NCBI GenBank assembly: GCA_023453665.1
Contig: JAEXTA010000204.1
Span: 1-11,088 of the forward strand
Reading direction: 5' to 3'
DNA: 11,088 nucleotides
Source: Bacteroidota bacterium
GTDB lineage: Bacteria > Bacteroidota > Ignavibacteria > Ignavibacteriales > Ignavibacteriaceae
The notes under the pieces are model-generated. The model searched no databases and had not been told where the DNA came from. It was given only the letters and a program-made list of their open reading frames with translations. Made by a program: the position numbers and the translations under genes. Shown here piece after piece: positions 1 through 7,745 of the stretch (its first letter is position 1; every line of letters begins with the position of its first letter).

Positions 1-1800
1 ACTATTATTGTTTGATGATTCCGAATAGTTATTAAGATTCGCATTCACAGCACTTCTTCTGAAAGCAACTGTTTTGCCTGTGCCTATTGCAGTTGATAGA
101 TTTACTACTATGTTGTTTCTCATATCAAGTGAAGAAGAGGTTGCTGTGGTACTATTTGTCTGGTAAATACCAGTTGTTCCAAAGTTTGCACCTGTGGAAG
201 AAGCATTAAGAAAAATAGTATTATAGTATAAACCTCTAACGGATGAGGTAGAAGTGCTTGAAAGATTTATACCTCGAACTGCATCAGTTGCTGCTGACGT
301 AGGTGCTTTGAGATCTGAAATAAAATTATTATAAACATAAACGTTTGTTCCGGTGCTCACATTAATTCCTGAAGTATAGGGAGATGTTGAACCGGTTGTT
401 GTTGAGCTCAAATTATAAATTTCATTATTGTAAATATGTGCCAGTAAGCCTGTTGCACTGAATATTCCGTGGATGACTCCCCCACCGGAATTAGTATATA
501 CAGTGTTATCATATATCATTTTAGTCGAAGTCGCAACTTCATCCGAATAAATGCAATATGTAGTTCCGGTTGCAGTATTTGAATTACCGTAAACAGAATT
601 GTTATATAAATTTATTGTTCCATTAGCGCCTGTGTTTGAATTATATATCAAATACATTGAACCTGATGTACCAGTTTTAGAATTATTTCTTACGATGTTG
701 CCGTAAATGTTCACAATGAACGGACTTGTTGAATTGTACAATAGATACATTGTACCACTTGATGTTGTGGGATAACTGCAGTTCTCAATTATATTATTAT
801 AAATGTTAAGAGTGTTATCTGTACCAGTACTACCCATACCATTATTAATTGCATAAATGGTACTTGTAGTTCCACTTCCGGCAATCGTTACTGTATTATT
901 ATAAATATCGATGTTTGAATTGGTACCTGTTGAAGTGAATATTCCATAAAGTGTTGATGAACCTGTACCATTGAAGGTGTTGTTTGCTATCTTAAGATTA
1001 TTCTGATAGATAGCATAAAAACCGTAAGCAGTTGTAGCACCGCCGCCGTAGTTTGTAATTATGTTAGCACCATCAACACCTATTTCAATATTCTGATCAT
1101 AAAAATCATAAGGAGTTGAAGCTGCATATCCACGCAGTTGAATACCGCCATAAACATTTGAAATGGTATTGTTAAATATTTTTATGTTTTCTGCTCTGCC
1201 TCCCGTGGAAGATACAGTTACAGATGTTGTACCTGAAAAATTGGAAACATAAATTCCCCAAGAGTAAATCGTTGTGATATCGAGTGTAATAGAACAGTTT
1301 TTAATAGTTACATTCTTACACGCATCAGTTGCTGATGCTTTTTTAAGAAAATATCCGAATTCCATTTTCTCAACACCGGTTGCTGCCGGATTGTCTCTCA
1401 GATCAATACCATCAAAGGTGATATAGTCACCACCTTCAATTGAAATGATACCGTCGCCATAATTTGAAATTGTTGTTGAAGAAGCTGTTACACCAAGACC
1501 CGCCGTTATCAATGGGTTTGCCCCGACACCTGATTTTTGAAAAACGATTGGGTTTGCGACAGTTCCGGTTTGAGTAATTACACCGGCAGTAGGACTCGTA
1601 AATGTTTCAGTATGACCCGCAGCTACATTAAACGTTACACCACCTGCACCAACAGGGTTTGCATTAAGATTAGTTATTGCTGCTTCGATTGTGGAAAAAT
1701 CACCGGGGATATTATAGGTTTGTCCATATAGACTACTGCTAAATACAGTTACAGCAATGAAAAGAAAAGCAAAGAAATACTTGTACAATAGTTTTTGCAT
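1..1800 (-). CDS. Secreted parallel beta-helix repeat protein (partial, C-terminus beyond window)
   Basis: The minus-strand frame starting at ATG 1800 stays open for all 600 codons to the left edge, so the 3' end is missing. GAGGAG (1807-1812) lies 6 nt before the ATG and supports this start. Residues 1-26 form a signal peptide: Lys near the N-terminus, a hydrophobic run, then SSSLYG before Gln27. Residues ~27-130 are a cap-like region. From ~residue 165 onward the chain is a ladder of degenerate repeats, each with a core like I-Y-N-N-x-(V/I) followed by a Ser/Thr/Gly-rich loop. This is typical of PbH1-type right-handed beta-helix proteins with stacked Asn. In Bacteroidota and Ignavibacteria such proteins often carry a C-terminal type IX secretion sorting domain. 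That end is not visible, so the export route is inferred. No catalytic residues can be assigned; adhesin, surface or polysaccharide-binding roles are all possible. The gene is separated from the GH30 gene upstream by ~670 nt and a terminator, so it is probably transcribed alone. Confidence 0.85.
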   Translation of the reverse strand, partial: MQKLLYKYFFAFLFIAVTVFSSSLYGQTYNIPGDFSTIEAAITNLNANPVGAGGVTFNVAAGHTETFTSPTAGVITQTGTVANPIVFQKSGVGANPLITAGLGVTASSTTISNYGDGIISIEGGDYITFDGIDLRDNPAATGVEKMEFGYFLKKASATDACKNVTIKNCSITLDITTIYSWGIYVSNFSGTTSVTVSSTGGRAENIKIFNNTISNVYGGIQLRGYAASTPYDFYDQNIEIGVDGANIITNYGGGATTAYGFYAIYQNNLKIANNTFNGTGSSTLYGIFTSTGTNSNIDIYNNTVTIAGSGTTSTIYAINNGMGSTGTDNTLNIYNNIIENCSYPTTSSGTMYLLYNSTSPFIVNIYGNIVRNNSKTGTSGSMYLIYNSNTGANGTINLYNNSVYGNSNTATGTTYCIYSDEVATSTKMIYDNTVYTNSGGGVIHGIFSATGLLAHIYNNEIYNLSSTTTGSTSPYTSGINVSTGTNVYVYNNFISDLKAPTSAATDAVRGINLSSTSTSSVRGLYYNTIFLNASSTGANFGTTGIYQTNSTTATSSSLDMRNNIVVNLSTAIGTGKTVAFRRSAVNANLNNYSESSNNNS

Positions 1801-1806
1801 AACACA

Positions 1807-1812
1807 CTCCTC
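1807..1812 (-). promoter_or_regulatory. Ribosome binding site of the beta-helix gene
   Basis: Minus-strand GAGGAG, 6 nt upstream of the ATG at 1800. It is the strongest Shine-Dalgarno match in the window and fixes the start of the beta-helix protein. Confidence 0.75.
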
Positions 1813-1860
1813 AATTGATAAAATCTTATTTGTTTATTTTACGAACTGAACGGAATGGAT

Positions 1861-1903
1861 GTGCTTTACAGTTGATGATTTTAAGTGTAGTACTGCAAAG
1901 CAC
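1861..1903 (-). promoter_or_regulatory. Leader hairpin upstream of the beta-helix gene
   Basis: Two 12-nt arms (1861-1872 and 1892-1903) are inverted repeats with one non-complementary position, around a 19-nt loop. In minus-strand RNA, the sense of the beta-helix mRNA, the odd position becomes a G-U wobble and all 12 pairs form. In plus-strand RNA the same position is an A-C mismatch. It lies 61 nt before the start codon. There is no U-run after it in the minus direction, so it is not an ordinary terminator for that strand. In the plus direction CTTTT follows, but the arms fit less well. A role in mRNA stability, attenuation or protein binding is inferred, and so is its inclusion in the transcript, since no promoter was recognised. 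Confidence 0.45.
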
Positions 1904-2411
1904 CTTTTAATGGAAAATGAGCGGGTTCACCTTAAACATTTCATACCTCAAAAAAATATTAATGGACTAGAATGGTGAGTTAATAAAGAAACCGGTATGC
2001 ATCCAATACTTATAACATTGAAAAGCTTGATAAACACAATATCACCGTTCCGAAAGAAAATAGTTATCTAATAAAATTGATGAGAACATTTAATAGAACA
2101 TAGGATCAGGTGATTTCCACAAATATCGTAAACTTTAATAACGCAGTCTGATTATTTTAATACGTCAATCAGGTATCAAAAGATCTGTTTTCCCTTTATT
2201 AATACTTTCTTTAGAAGTGAGACAACACTTACGTGATAATTATAATTTTAAATCAACGTAAAGTCAAAAGAAAAATTATTTTTTTAGTTGCTCTTATTAA
2301 ATATCAGGAATTCAAAAAAATTGGAGGGAACCAGAATAACAATAACAAATACCGTTTTTGTTTTGAATTCTAATTTTTTTAGAGAGAATAATTCTTTAAA
2401 AAAGTATAGCT
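1904..2411. other. Gene-free AT-rich spacer
   Basis: About 500 nt between the leader hairpin and the GH30 terminator. Both strands were read: only very short frames occur and none has a convincing ribosome binding site. Nothing resembling a tRNA or a known riboswitch was recognised. The only structure seen is the inverted repeat listed separately at 2308-2370. Confidence 0.5.
2308..2370. repeat. Inverted repeat with GAATTCAAAA arms
   Basis: GAATTCAAAA at 2308-2317 is exactly repeated in inverse as TTTTGAATTC at 2361-2370. The arms are 10 bp, with 43 nt between them. A-runs extend beyond the left arm and T-runs beyond the right arm. The arms are AT-rich, so chance is possible. No transposase or target duplication was seen next to it. 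Confidence 0.35.
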
Positions 2412-2447
2412 TTTAAAACAAAAAACCTGCAGGTATAACTGCAGGTT
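2412..2447 (-). terminator. Intrinsic terminator of the GH30 gene
   Basis: Perfect 9-bp stem (AACCTGCAG 2424-2432 with CTGCAGGTT 2439-2447) and a 6-nt loop. In the minus direction the stem runs into a T-rich tract (complement of the A-runs at 2416-2425). It begins 25 nt after the GH30 stop codon. Reading in the plus direction there is no proper U-run, so it acts mainly on the minus strand. Confidence 0.85.
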
Positions 2448-2472
2448 AAATATTTTATATATTTTTAACTGA

Positions 2473-3942
2473 TCAGTATAACAATGTTTGAATTGCATGC
2501 GGTGGGATTTCAACATCCACAGCCTGCGAACCGACATATATTTTGTATTTTATTTTCAGATCACTCTGGTTCATTACAACAGTTATAATTTTTCCATCTT
2601 CATTAATAAATGATGTACTTAGTAATTGGCTTCTGCTGCTGGCAGTACTTACTCTTCTTGCATCCGGGCGAATGAATTTTGAGAAGTGCCCGATATAATA
2701 ATACGAAGGTGTGTAAATTAACTCACCGGTTTTTGTATCGGCATGAATCGGCGCAAAACAAAAATTACCAACGTGATTCGGTCCACCGGTTTCATCAAGT
2801 AAAATATTCCAGTCGGTCCAGCCAACAGTTCCGCAGTTAAAATCATTTATCATCTGTTTACCGTAACGTTCGCCGTTCTTCCATGTCTGATACTGATTTG
2901 GTTTGTAACTGTCAGCACAACCCTCTGTAAAAAGTAAGTGTTTATCGGGATATGATTCCTGAACATTTTTGATATTATCAAACATAGGCTCACCGCCCGC
3001 CCACGTTTCATACCAGTGAAATCCAAGTCCCCAAGCATACTTTGATGCTTCAGGATCAGAGAATATCACATCTGCACGATGAGTAACCAAATCTCTGTTA
3101 TGATCCCACACTATTATTTTTTTGTCACCAAGACCTTCAGTCTGCATTGTTGGACCAAGATAGTTTTTCAAAAAATCTCTTTCTTCTTCTGCAGTGAAAA
3201 TACATGATTCCCATGTTTGTGTTGCCATAGGTTCATTCTGAATAGTAATTCCCCAAACCGGAATTCCTTCAAGTTCATAAGCTTTAATAAATTTTGTGAA
3301 GTACGTTGCCCAGGGCTGATTATACTCCGGTAACAGCTTTCCGCCTTTCAACATATTTTTGCTGTCTTTCATAAATGCTGGCGGACTCCACGGACTTGCA
3401 TAAAGCAGCAATGATCCACCCGCAGTTTCAATCGCTTTTTTTATTAAAGGAATTCTGAATTGTCTATCGTGTTCAATACTAAAAGAATTTAAATCTTTAC
3501 TTTCATTTGACACATAAGTATAACTGCCGGAACTGAAATCACAACTATGAATATTTGTGCGTGCTAACGTGTAACCGATTCCTTTTTCTTTATCATAGTA
3601 AGCATCTAAAAATTCTTTCTGTTTTTCTTTTGACAATTTGAAAAACACTTCTGCCGATGCATCTGTTATGGCGCCGCCAATACCAATAAATTTCTGGTAT
3701 TGTTTTTCGGGATTCACGAATACTGATATTTCTGATTCAACAGGCTGACCTGCTTCTTTAAAAATGAGTTTATCCGTTAAAGTTAATCTAAGCCCTGAAT
3801 TTTCAGCAGTAGTATAAACTGAAACTGTTCGCCCTTCTGTTGTGAAAGGACTGGAAATTTTTTGGAGCTGGCTTTTAGGTGAACATCCCACGACTAGTAA
3901 AGTCAGTAAAATCAATGATAAATATTTTTTCATATAATACAT
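2473..3942 (-). CDS. GH30-family glycoside hydrolase, lipoprotein (glucosylceramidase-like)
   Basis: A retaining beta-glycosidase of the GH30 (clan A) type, 489 aa, which is normal for the family. Residues 4-20 are a lipoprotein signal ending in the lipobox LVVGC, so Cys20 is probably lipidated and the enzyme sits on a membrane or the cell surface. Family signs in order: GIGGAITDASAEVF (87-100) with the early GGA-TDA motif, SCDFSSGSYTY (133-143), SPWSPPAF (183-190), the acid/base Glu237 in TIQNEP, and the nucleophile Glu340 in LFTEG. Residues from ~425 form the C-terminal beta-sandwich that packs with the barrel in this family. The substrate cannot be read from sequence: beta-glucosyl lipids, beta-1,6-glucan or other beta-glycosides are possible. 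Two starts compete, codon 1 and the ATG at codon 4 (3931-3933). Neither has a clear Shine-Dalgarno, and codon 4 gives a more usual signal peptide. It is divergent from the TonB receptor, with which it may share a substrate. Confidence 0.9.
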   Translation of the reverse strand: MYYMKKYLSLILLTLLVVGCSPKSQLQKISSPFTTEGRTVSVYTTAENSGLRLTLTDKLIFKEAGQPVESEISVFVNPEKQYQKFIGIGGAITDASAEVFFKLSKEKQKEFLDAYYDKEKGIGYTLARTNIHSCDFSSGSYTYVSNESKDLNSFSIEHDRQFRIPLIKKAIETAGGSLLLYASPWSPPAFMKDSKNMLKGGKLLPEYNQPWATYFTKFIKAYELEGIPVWGITIQNEPMATQTWESCIFTAEEERDFLKNYLGPTMQTEGLGDKKIIVWDHNRDLVTHRADVIFSDPEASKYAWGLGFHWYETWAGGEPMFDNIKNVQESYPDKHLLFTEGCADSYKPNQYQTWKNGERYGKQMINDFNCGTVGWTDWNILLDETGGPNHVGNFCFAPIHADTKTGELIYTPSYYYIGHFSKFIRPDARRVSTASSRSQLLSTSFINEDGKIITVVMNQSDLKIKYKIYVGSQAVDVEIPPHAIQTLLY

Positions 3943-4019
3943 TTTATAATAGAGTGAACGTTAAATGGAAATCCCCCGAATAGAAGTGAGTCAACTTAAT
4001 CAATAAATTATTTGCGTTT

Positions 4020-4051
4020 CAAATTTAATTAATACGCGAAAGGACTACAAG
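4020..4051 (-). promoter_or_regulatory. Candidate promoter of the GH30 gene
   Basis: On the minus strand TAAATTTG (complement of 4020-4027) fits the TAnnTTTG -7 element described for Bacteroidota. Twenty nt upstream is CTTG (complement of 4048-4051), one base from the -33 TTTG. This would give a leader of about 70 nt. In such AT-rich DNA the match is only suggestive. Confidence 0.35.
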
Positions 4052-4159
4052 AATCTGATTTCAACTTTGGTTGAGCTATCCGTTAAAAAAAAATCATAAA
4101 ATATTCCTGATTTTCAGTCCAAACCCATCGGCTTGAACGACCGGACTTCATATTAAAGA

Positions 4160-4167
4160 TATGTTTG
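4160..4167 (+). promoter_or_regulatory. Candidate -7 element for the TonB receptor gene
   Basis: TATGTTTG fits TAnnTTTG and lies 29 nt before the receptor ATG. No TTTG is found at the expected upstream distance; the nearest TTG (4133-4135) is 24 nt away. If real, the promoter would be weak or dependent on an activator. Confidence 0.3.
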
Positions 4168-4196
4168 CACGTTATTTTTTAATCACGGAGTAAACA

Positions 4197-6485
4197 ATGT
4201 TCAAAATTATGTTATGTATGATATTATTTTTTATCGGTGACAACTTTTCTCAGGAAACTGACAAAACGGGTAGTTTGACTGGTCGGGTAATTGACGCGGA
4301 AAATAAAATGCCATTACCCGCAGCAAATGTATACATCAAAAATATTAATACCGGTGCGGCAACCGATTTAAATGGAAATTATAAAATTGAAAAATTACCC
4401 ATCGGCAATTATATAATTGTATATTGTTTTATCGGCTATAATCCTGTCAGTGTTCCGGATATAATTATTCGTCCGGGAAGAATCACCTATCAGGATGTTG
4501 AACTACATTCATCATCAGTTGAATTTGATTCAATTGTCGTCAGCGGCGGTTATTTTTCCGAAACTGAAAATAAACCGGTCAGTACAATTCAATTTTCTGC
4601 TGAAGAAATACGTCGTGCACCCGGTAGTGTTGGTGATGTCAGCCGAATCCTGTTCGGACTTCCTTCTGTTGCAAAAATAAATGACGGCAAAAGCAGTTTT
4701 ATGGTAAGAGGCGGAAGTCCTGTTGAAAATTCATTTTATTTAGACAACATCGAGATAAATAACATTAACCATTTTTCAACTCAGGGCTCTACAGATGGTT
4801 TTTTCGGAATACTTAATATCGATTTTGTTAAAAATGTTACTTTTAACGCCGGTGGATTTTCCCCTTTGTATGGCGACAAATTATCTTCAGTGATGGAAAT
4901 TAATTTTCGTGAAGGGAATCGAACTGAATATGACGGACAAATTAATCTGAACTTCGGTGGAATTGGCGGACAAATTGAAGGTCCGTTCGCCGGGAAAAAA
5001 GGTTCGTTTCTTTTCTCTGCAAATAAAAGTTATCTCGATCTTATGATGAAAGTTTTTGCCGAAGGCTATCCGTCACCCGAATATTATGATGCACAAACAA
5101 AAGTTGTATATGATATTTCAGAAAATCACAAACTTACTTTCTTAGATATTTTCGCAAATGATGCTTATAACATTCCTTATGACAAAGCAGTTGACAAAGA
5201 GTTGAATCAGTATGGTAATACAAAAATAATAACCAACACTGCCGGATTAAACTGGATGTATATCTGGGGACAAAATGGTTATTCAAATACTTCCATATCG
5301 AATACTATTAATTCAAGAAATGTATTTTTGAATGAAAGCAAATCACAAAATAAATTTCTTTTAAACAATACTAATGAAAACACTTTCGCTCTAAGAAACA
5401 TAAATTATTATAAAATAAACGATGAACATAAATTTGAATTTGGTGTTGAATCAAAATTAGGATTAAATAAATTCGACTATACTTTTTTTGAATACCGGGA
5501 CGAGTATGGAAATATTCAGCCGGCAGTCACAGTTGCTAATGACCTGAACACTGTCAGTGCCAGTTCATTTTTAATGTATCATTCTTCAATAGTAAAAAAT
5601 ATTTCACTCAGTCTGGGTGGAAGAATAGATTATTTTGATTACACTGAAAAAGTTCTCTATTCACCAAGAGGTGTACTTAATTATAAATTCAGTCCTTTAA
5701 CTTCAATAAGTGCTTCAGCAGGAATTTACTACCAGAATATTCCATCACTTGTACTCGCTCAAAGTGATTCATTCAGAAAATTAAAAACACCAACGGCAAT
5801 TCACTATGTACTTTCACTTAGCCATATGTTGACTGAAGAAACAAGATTAACAATTGAAGTTTACCAGAAAGACTATTCAAATCTTCCTGTTGACCCGGAA
5901 CAACCAAAGGATTTTTTATTCGACCAGGTTGTTACTAATGGTATATTTACAAATCACTCATATTTACTCAGCAATGGTAAAGCCCTTTCCAGAGGAGTTG
6001 AAATGATGATACAGAAAAAGCTTGCTATGAATTTTTACGGAATGATAAGCGCATCATATTCAAAAGCAGAGTACAAAGATTTAAATGGCGTTTGGCGTAA
6101 CAGGATTTATGACAATGTTTTTAATTTTAATATTGAAGGTGGATACAAACCAAATAACGAATGGGAGTTTAGCTGCCGGTTTGTTTATGCAGGTGGAGCG
6201 CCATTTACTCCGTTTGATATGCAATTGTCACAACAATACAACAAAGGAATTCTGAACTTAGATAACATTAACTCTGACAGACTGCCTGATTATCATTCAT
6301 TAAATCTGAGAGTTGATAAAAGATTTCATTTTGAAAAGACAAACCTTGTTGTTTACCTGAGCATCTGGAATGTTTATAACCGCGATAATATTTCCGCATA
6401 CACATGGAATGAAATTAAAAATAAAATCGCAAAAGAAGTTGGTTGGAACACTCTTCCTGTGTTTGGAATTGAATACGAATTTTAA
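4197..6485 (+). CDS. TonB-dependent outer-membrane receptor with carboxypeptidase-regulatory-like domain
   Basis: Outer-membrane beta-barrel for energy-coupled import of a ligand across the outer membrane, 762 aa. CGGAG (4186-4190) lies 6 nt before the ATG. Residues 1-19 are a signal peptide ending FSQ. Residues ~26-104 are a CarboxypepD_reg-like domain (GSLTGRVIDAENKMPLPAANVY, then TDLNGNYKIEKLPIGNYII). The plug spans ~110-240, with VRGGSPVENSFYLDNIEI (170-187) matching the usual RGG...LDG region and GGFSPLYGDKLSSVMEINF (219-237) at its end. The remainder is alternating beta-strand sequence ending in FGIEYEF, with the terminal aromatic residue typical of barrel proteins. It is shorter than SusC-type receptors (about 1000 aa) and no SusD gene is adjacent, so it is probably not a standard SusCD transporter. 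The ligand is unknown; the divergent GH30 lipoprotein suggests a glycan or glycolipid product. Its stop codon overlaps that of the convergent regulator. Confidence 0.92.
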   Translation: MFKIMLCMILFFIGDNFSQETDKTGSLTGRVIDAENKMPLPAANVYIKNINTGAATDLNGNYKIEKLPIGNYIIVYCFIGYNPVSVPDIIIRPGRITYQDVELHSSSVEFDSIVVSGGYFSETENKPVSTIQFSAEEIRRAPGSVGDVSRILFGLPSVAKINDGKSSFMVRGGSPVENSFYLDNIEINNINHFSTQGSTDGFFGILNIDFVKNVTFNAGGFSPLYGDKLSSVMEINFREGNRTEYDGQINLNFGGIGGQIEGPFAGKKGSFLFSANKSYLDLMMKVFAEGYPSPEYYDAQTKVVYDISENHKLTFLDIFANDAYNIPYDKAVDKELNQYGNTKIITNTAGLNWMYIWGQNGYSNTSISNTINSRNVFLNESKSQNKFLLNNTNENTFALRNINYYKINDEHKFEFGVESKLGLNKFDYTFFEYRDEYGNIQPAVTVANDLNTVSASSFLMYHSSIVKNISLSLGGRIDYFDYTEKVLYSPRGVLNYKFSPLTSISASAGIYYQNIPSLVLAQSDSFRKLKTPTAIHYVLSLSHMLTEETRLTIEVYQKDYSNLPVDPEQPKDFLFDQVVTNGIFTNHSYLLSNGKALSRGVEMMIQKKLAMNFYGMISASYSKAEYKDLNGVWRNRIYDNVFNFNIEGGYKPNNEWEFSCRFVYAGGAPFTPFDMQLSQQYNKGILNLDNINSDRLPDYHSLNLRVDKRFHFEKTNLVVYLSIWNVYNRDNISAYTWNEIKNKIAKEVGWNTLPVFGIEYEF

Positions 6486-7621
6486 TTTGATGTGCGGCGA
6501 AATTCCGTCGGAGTTACGCCCGCATATTTTTTAAATATATTATTGAAAGTGGATTTTGAATTAAACCCCGCTTCAAATGCAACTGAAAGAATTGAATATG
6601 ATTTATACTTTTCATCTGTCAGCATTTTTTTTACTTCTTCAACACGGTAATAATTAACAAAATCATAAAATGATTTATTCAACCTTGAATTAATTACTTC
6701 GGAAAGATTGTGAGTTGTAACTCCAACCATCGTGGAAAGTTCAGGTAAAGAAAGATTAATTCTTAAGTATGGTTTTTCTTTTTCCATGATCTTAATCAGA
6801 ACATCCAGGATTTCCTTAGTTTTTATTTCAGTTAAACCTGATTTTGTATAGGCTGAAACATCGGGTTCCGTCAGAGGTGGAATTCCCTCATCTTCTTTTT
6901 CTCTTAATTCTATTTCAGAAAATATTTCAGGTTGTTTCAGACTTCTGTAAGTCACCATAAAAATCACAATTGTAACCACTGCATAAATGTATTTGTACGC
7001 AATGTTTTCGGGTTTACCGGCAATATCGATTAAAACAATTTGTACTAATTCCAGCAGCCAGACGAGAGCAATTACTATGATTAAATAAGTCAGCCAGTTT
7101 AATTTCAGTTTTTCAATATCAGAAAAATTTTCCTTTAGTCTGTGATGATATTTTTTCACATCCATTAAACTCAAAATGATGTATGTAATTCCATAAAACG
7201 GAATGACCGTTCGCATAACTATTATCAGGAAATTTTTTTCCGTGTAGGGATTCATAAGTTCAAGTCTGACTTCATCCGAAAAAATAAATGAACCAATAAT
7301 TCCGGCTAAAAGTATTAATGCAAGCGGAATGAAATGAAACAAATATCGAAGGTTAATACTCTTTTTATTTTCACTTACTATATGTGTGTATAAGTATAAT
7401 GCAGGGCTGTAAATAAAGGGCAAAGGTCCGCTTAGCCCAATAAATGCAGGATAAACCAGGTACAGTTCAGTTACAGTGTAAAACGCATAAAAAATATCTA
7501 AAGAGTAAGCAAGGAAGGTAAAACCAAGCATTCTGTTAGCAACAATATTTTCTTTTTTATTGAACAGAAAAAATGTTAAAAGTAACCCGAGCGAACCACC
7601 GGCGAAAAGAATGTTTTCCAA
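6482..7621 (-). CDS. AraC-family regulator with N-terminal seven-helix membrane domain
   Basis: 379 aa. Residues 1-~227 contain about seven hydrophobic helices (roughly 4-20, 31-50, 62-80, 93-113, 131-153, 175-199, 209-226), with a linker at ~228-285. The C-terminal ~95 residues are an AraC/HTH_18 domain: first helix-turn-helix at LPELSTMVGVTTHNLSEVI (292-310), second at SILSVAFEAGFNSKSTFNNI (343-362), then FKKYAGVTPTEFR (363-375), the family signature. This arrangement is known in Bacteroidota, where the DNA-binding domain is thought to be held at the inner membrane. The start is TTG at 7621 with AGGGA (7629-7633) 7 nt upstream. The first ATG is codon 31 and would delete helix 1, so TTG is preferred. 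The stop overlaps the receptor stop by 4 nt on the opposite strand. Regulation of the receptor and GH30 gene is inferred from position; no operator was proven. Confidence 0.88.
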   Translation of the reverse strand: MENILFAGGSLGLLLTFFLFNKKENIVANRMLGFTFLAYSLDIFYAFYTVTELYLVYPAFIGLSGPLPFIYSPALYLYTHIVSENKKSINLRYLFHFIPLALILLAGIIGSFIFSDEVRLELMNPYTEKNFLIIVMRTVIPFYGITYIILSLMDVKKYHHRLKENFSDIEKLKLNWLTYLIIVIALVWLLELVQIVLIDIAGKPENIAYKYIYAVVTIVIFMVTYRSLKQPEIFSEIELREKEDEGIPPLTEPDVSAYTKSGLTEIKTKEILDVLIKIMEKEKPYLRINLSLPELSTMVGVTTHNLSEVINSRLNKSFYDFVNYYRVEEVKKMLTDEKYKSYSILSVAFEAGFNSKSTFNNIFKKYAGVTPTEFRRTSN

Positions 7622-7673
7622 AAGTTAATCCCTAAAATGCAACTAAATCAATCTGTACTGATTTTTTTAACGA

Positions 7674-7704
7674 AAAATATAAGAAGGATAACTTAACGGT
7701 CAAA
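7674..7704 (-). promoter_or_regulatory. Candidate promoter of the 7TM-AraC gene
   Basis: On the minus strand TTTG (complement of 7701-7704) is followed after 19 nt by TATATTTT (complement of 7674-7681), close to the Bacteroidota TTTG-N19-TAnnTTTG pattern (last base differs). The same bases also read as TTGACC, 16 nt, TATATT, a good sigma-70 form. Either way transcription would start about 45-50 nt before the TTG codon. This implies the regulator is not only read from the nuclease gene 124 nt upstream. Confidence 0.45.
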
Positions 7705-7745
7705 TTAGGAATACTAATAATTCTAAAATTTAATTTTGATTTAGA

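Noticed and set aside
100..1000. Regular ~100-nt periodicity that might suggest a CRISPR-like or satellite array
   Set aside because: The repeat is at protein level: nucleotide copies are degenerate and stay in frame as I-Y-N-N coils. There are no identical repeats with unique spacers.
1537..1731. Open plus-strand frame of 64 codons
   Set aside because: It lies wholly inside the beta-helix gene on the opposite strand, has no ribosome site, and its product is Cys/Ser-rich without resemblance to a known protein.
2850..3038. Open minus-strand frame of 62 codons
   Set aside because: Alternate frame within the GH30 catalytic domain, whose motifs are all in the main frame.
4011..4040. Dyad TTTGCGT / ACGCGAA between GH30 and receptor genes
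   Set aside because: The arms match over only four bases before a bulge is needed. Too weak to call an operator.
4116..4147. AGTCC / GGACT inverted repeat before the receptor gene
   Set aside because: A five-base stem with a 22-nt loop is expected by chance in a region of this size.
4495..4680. Open plus-strand frame of 61 codons
   Set aside because: Alternate frame inside the receptor plug region.
4197..6485. SusC of a SusCD pair
   Set aside because: The protein is about 250 residues shorter than typical SusC and no SusD-like gene flanks it; a general TonB-dependent receptor fits better.
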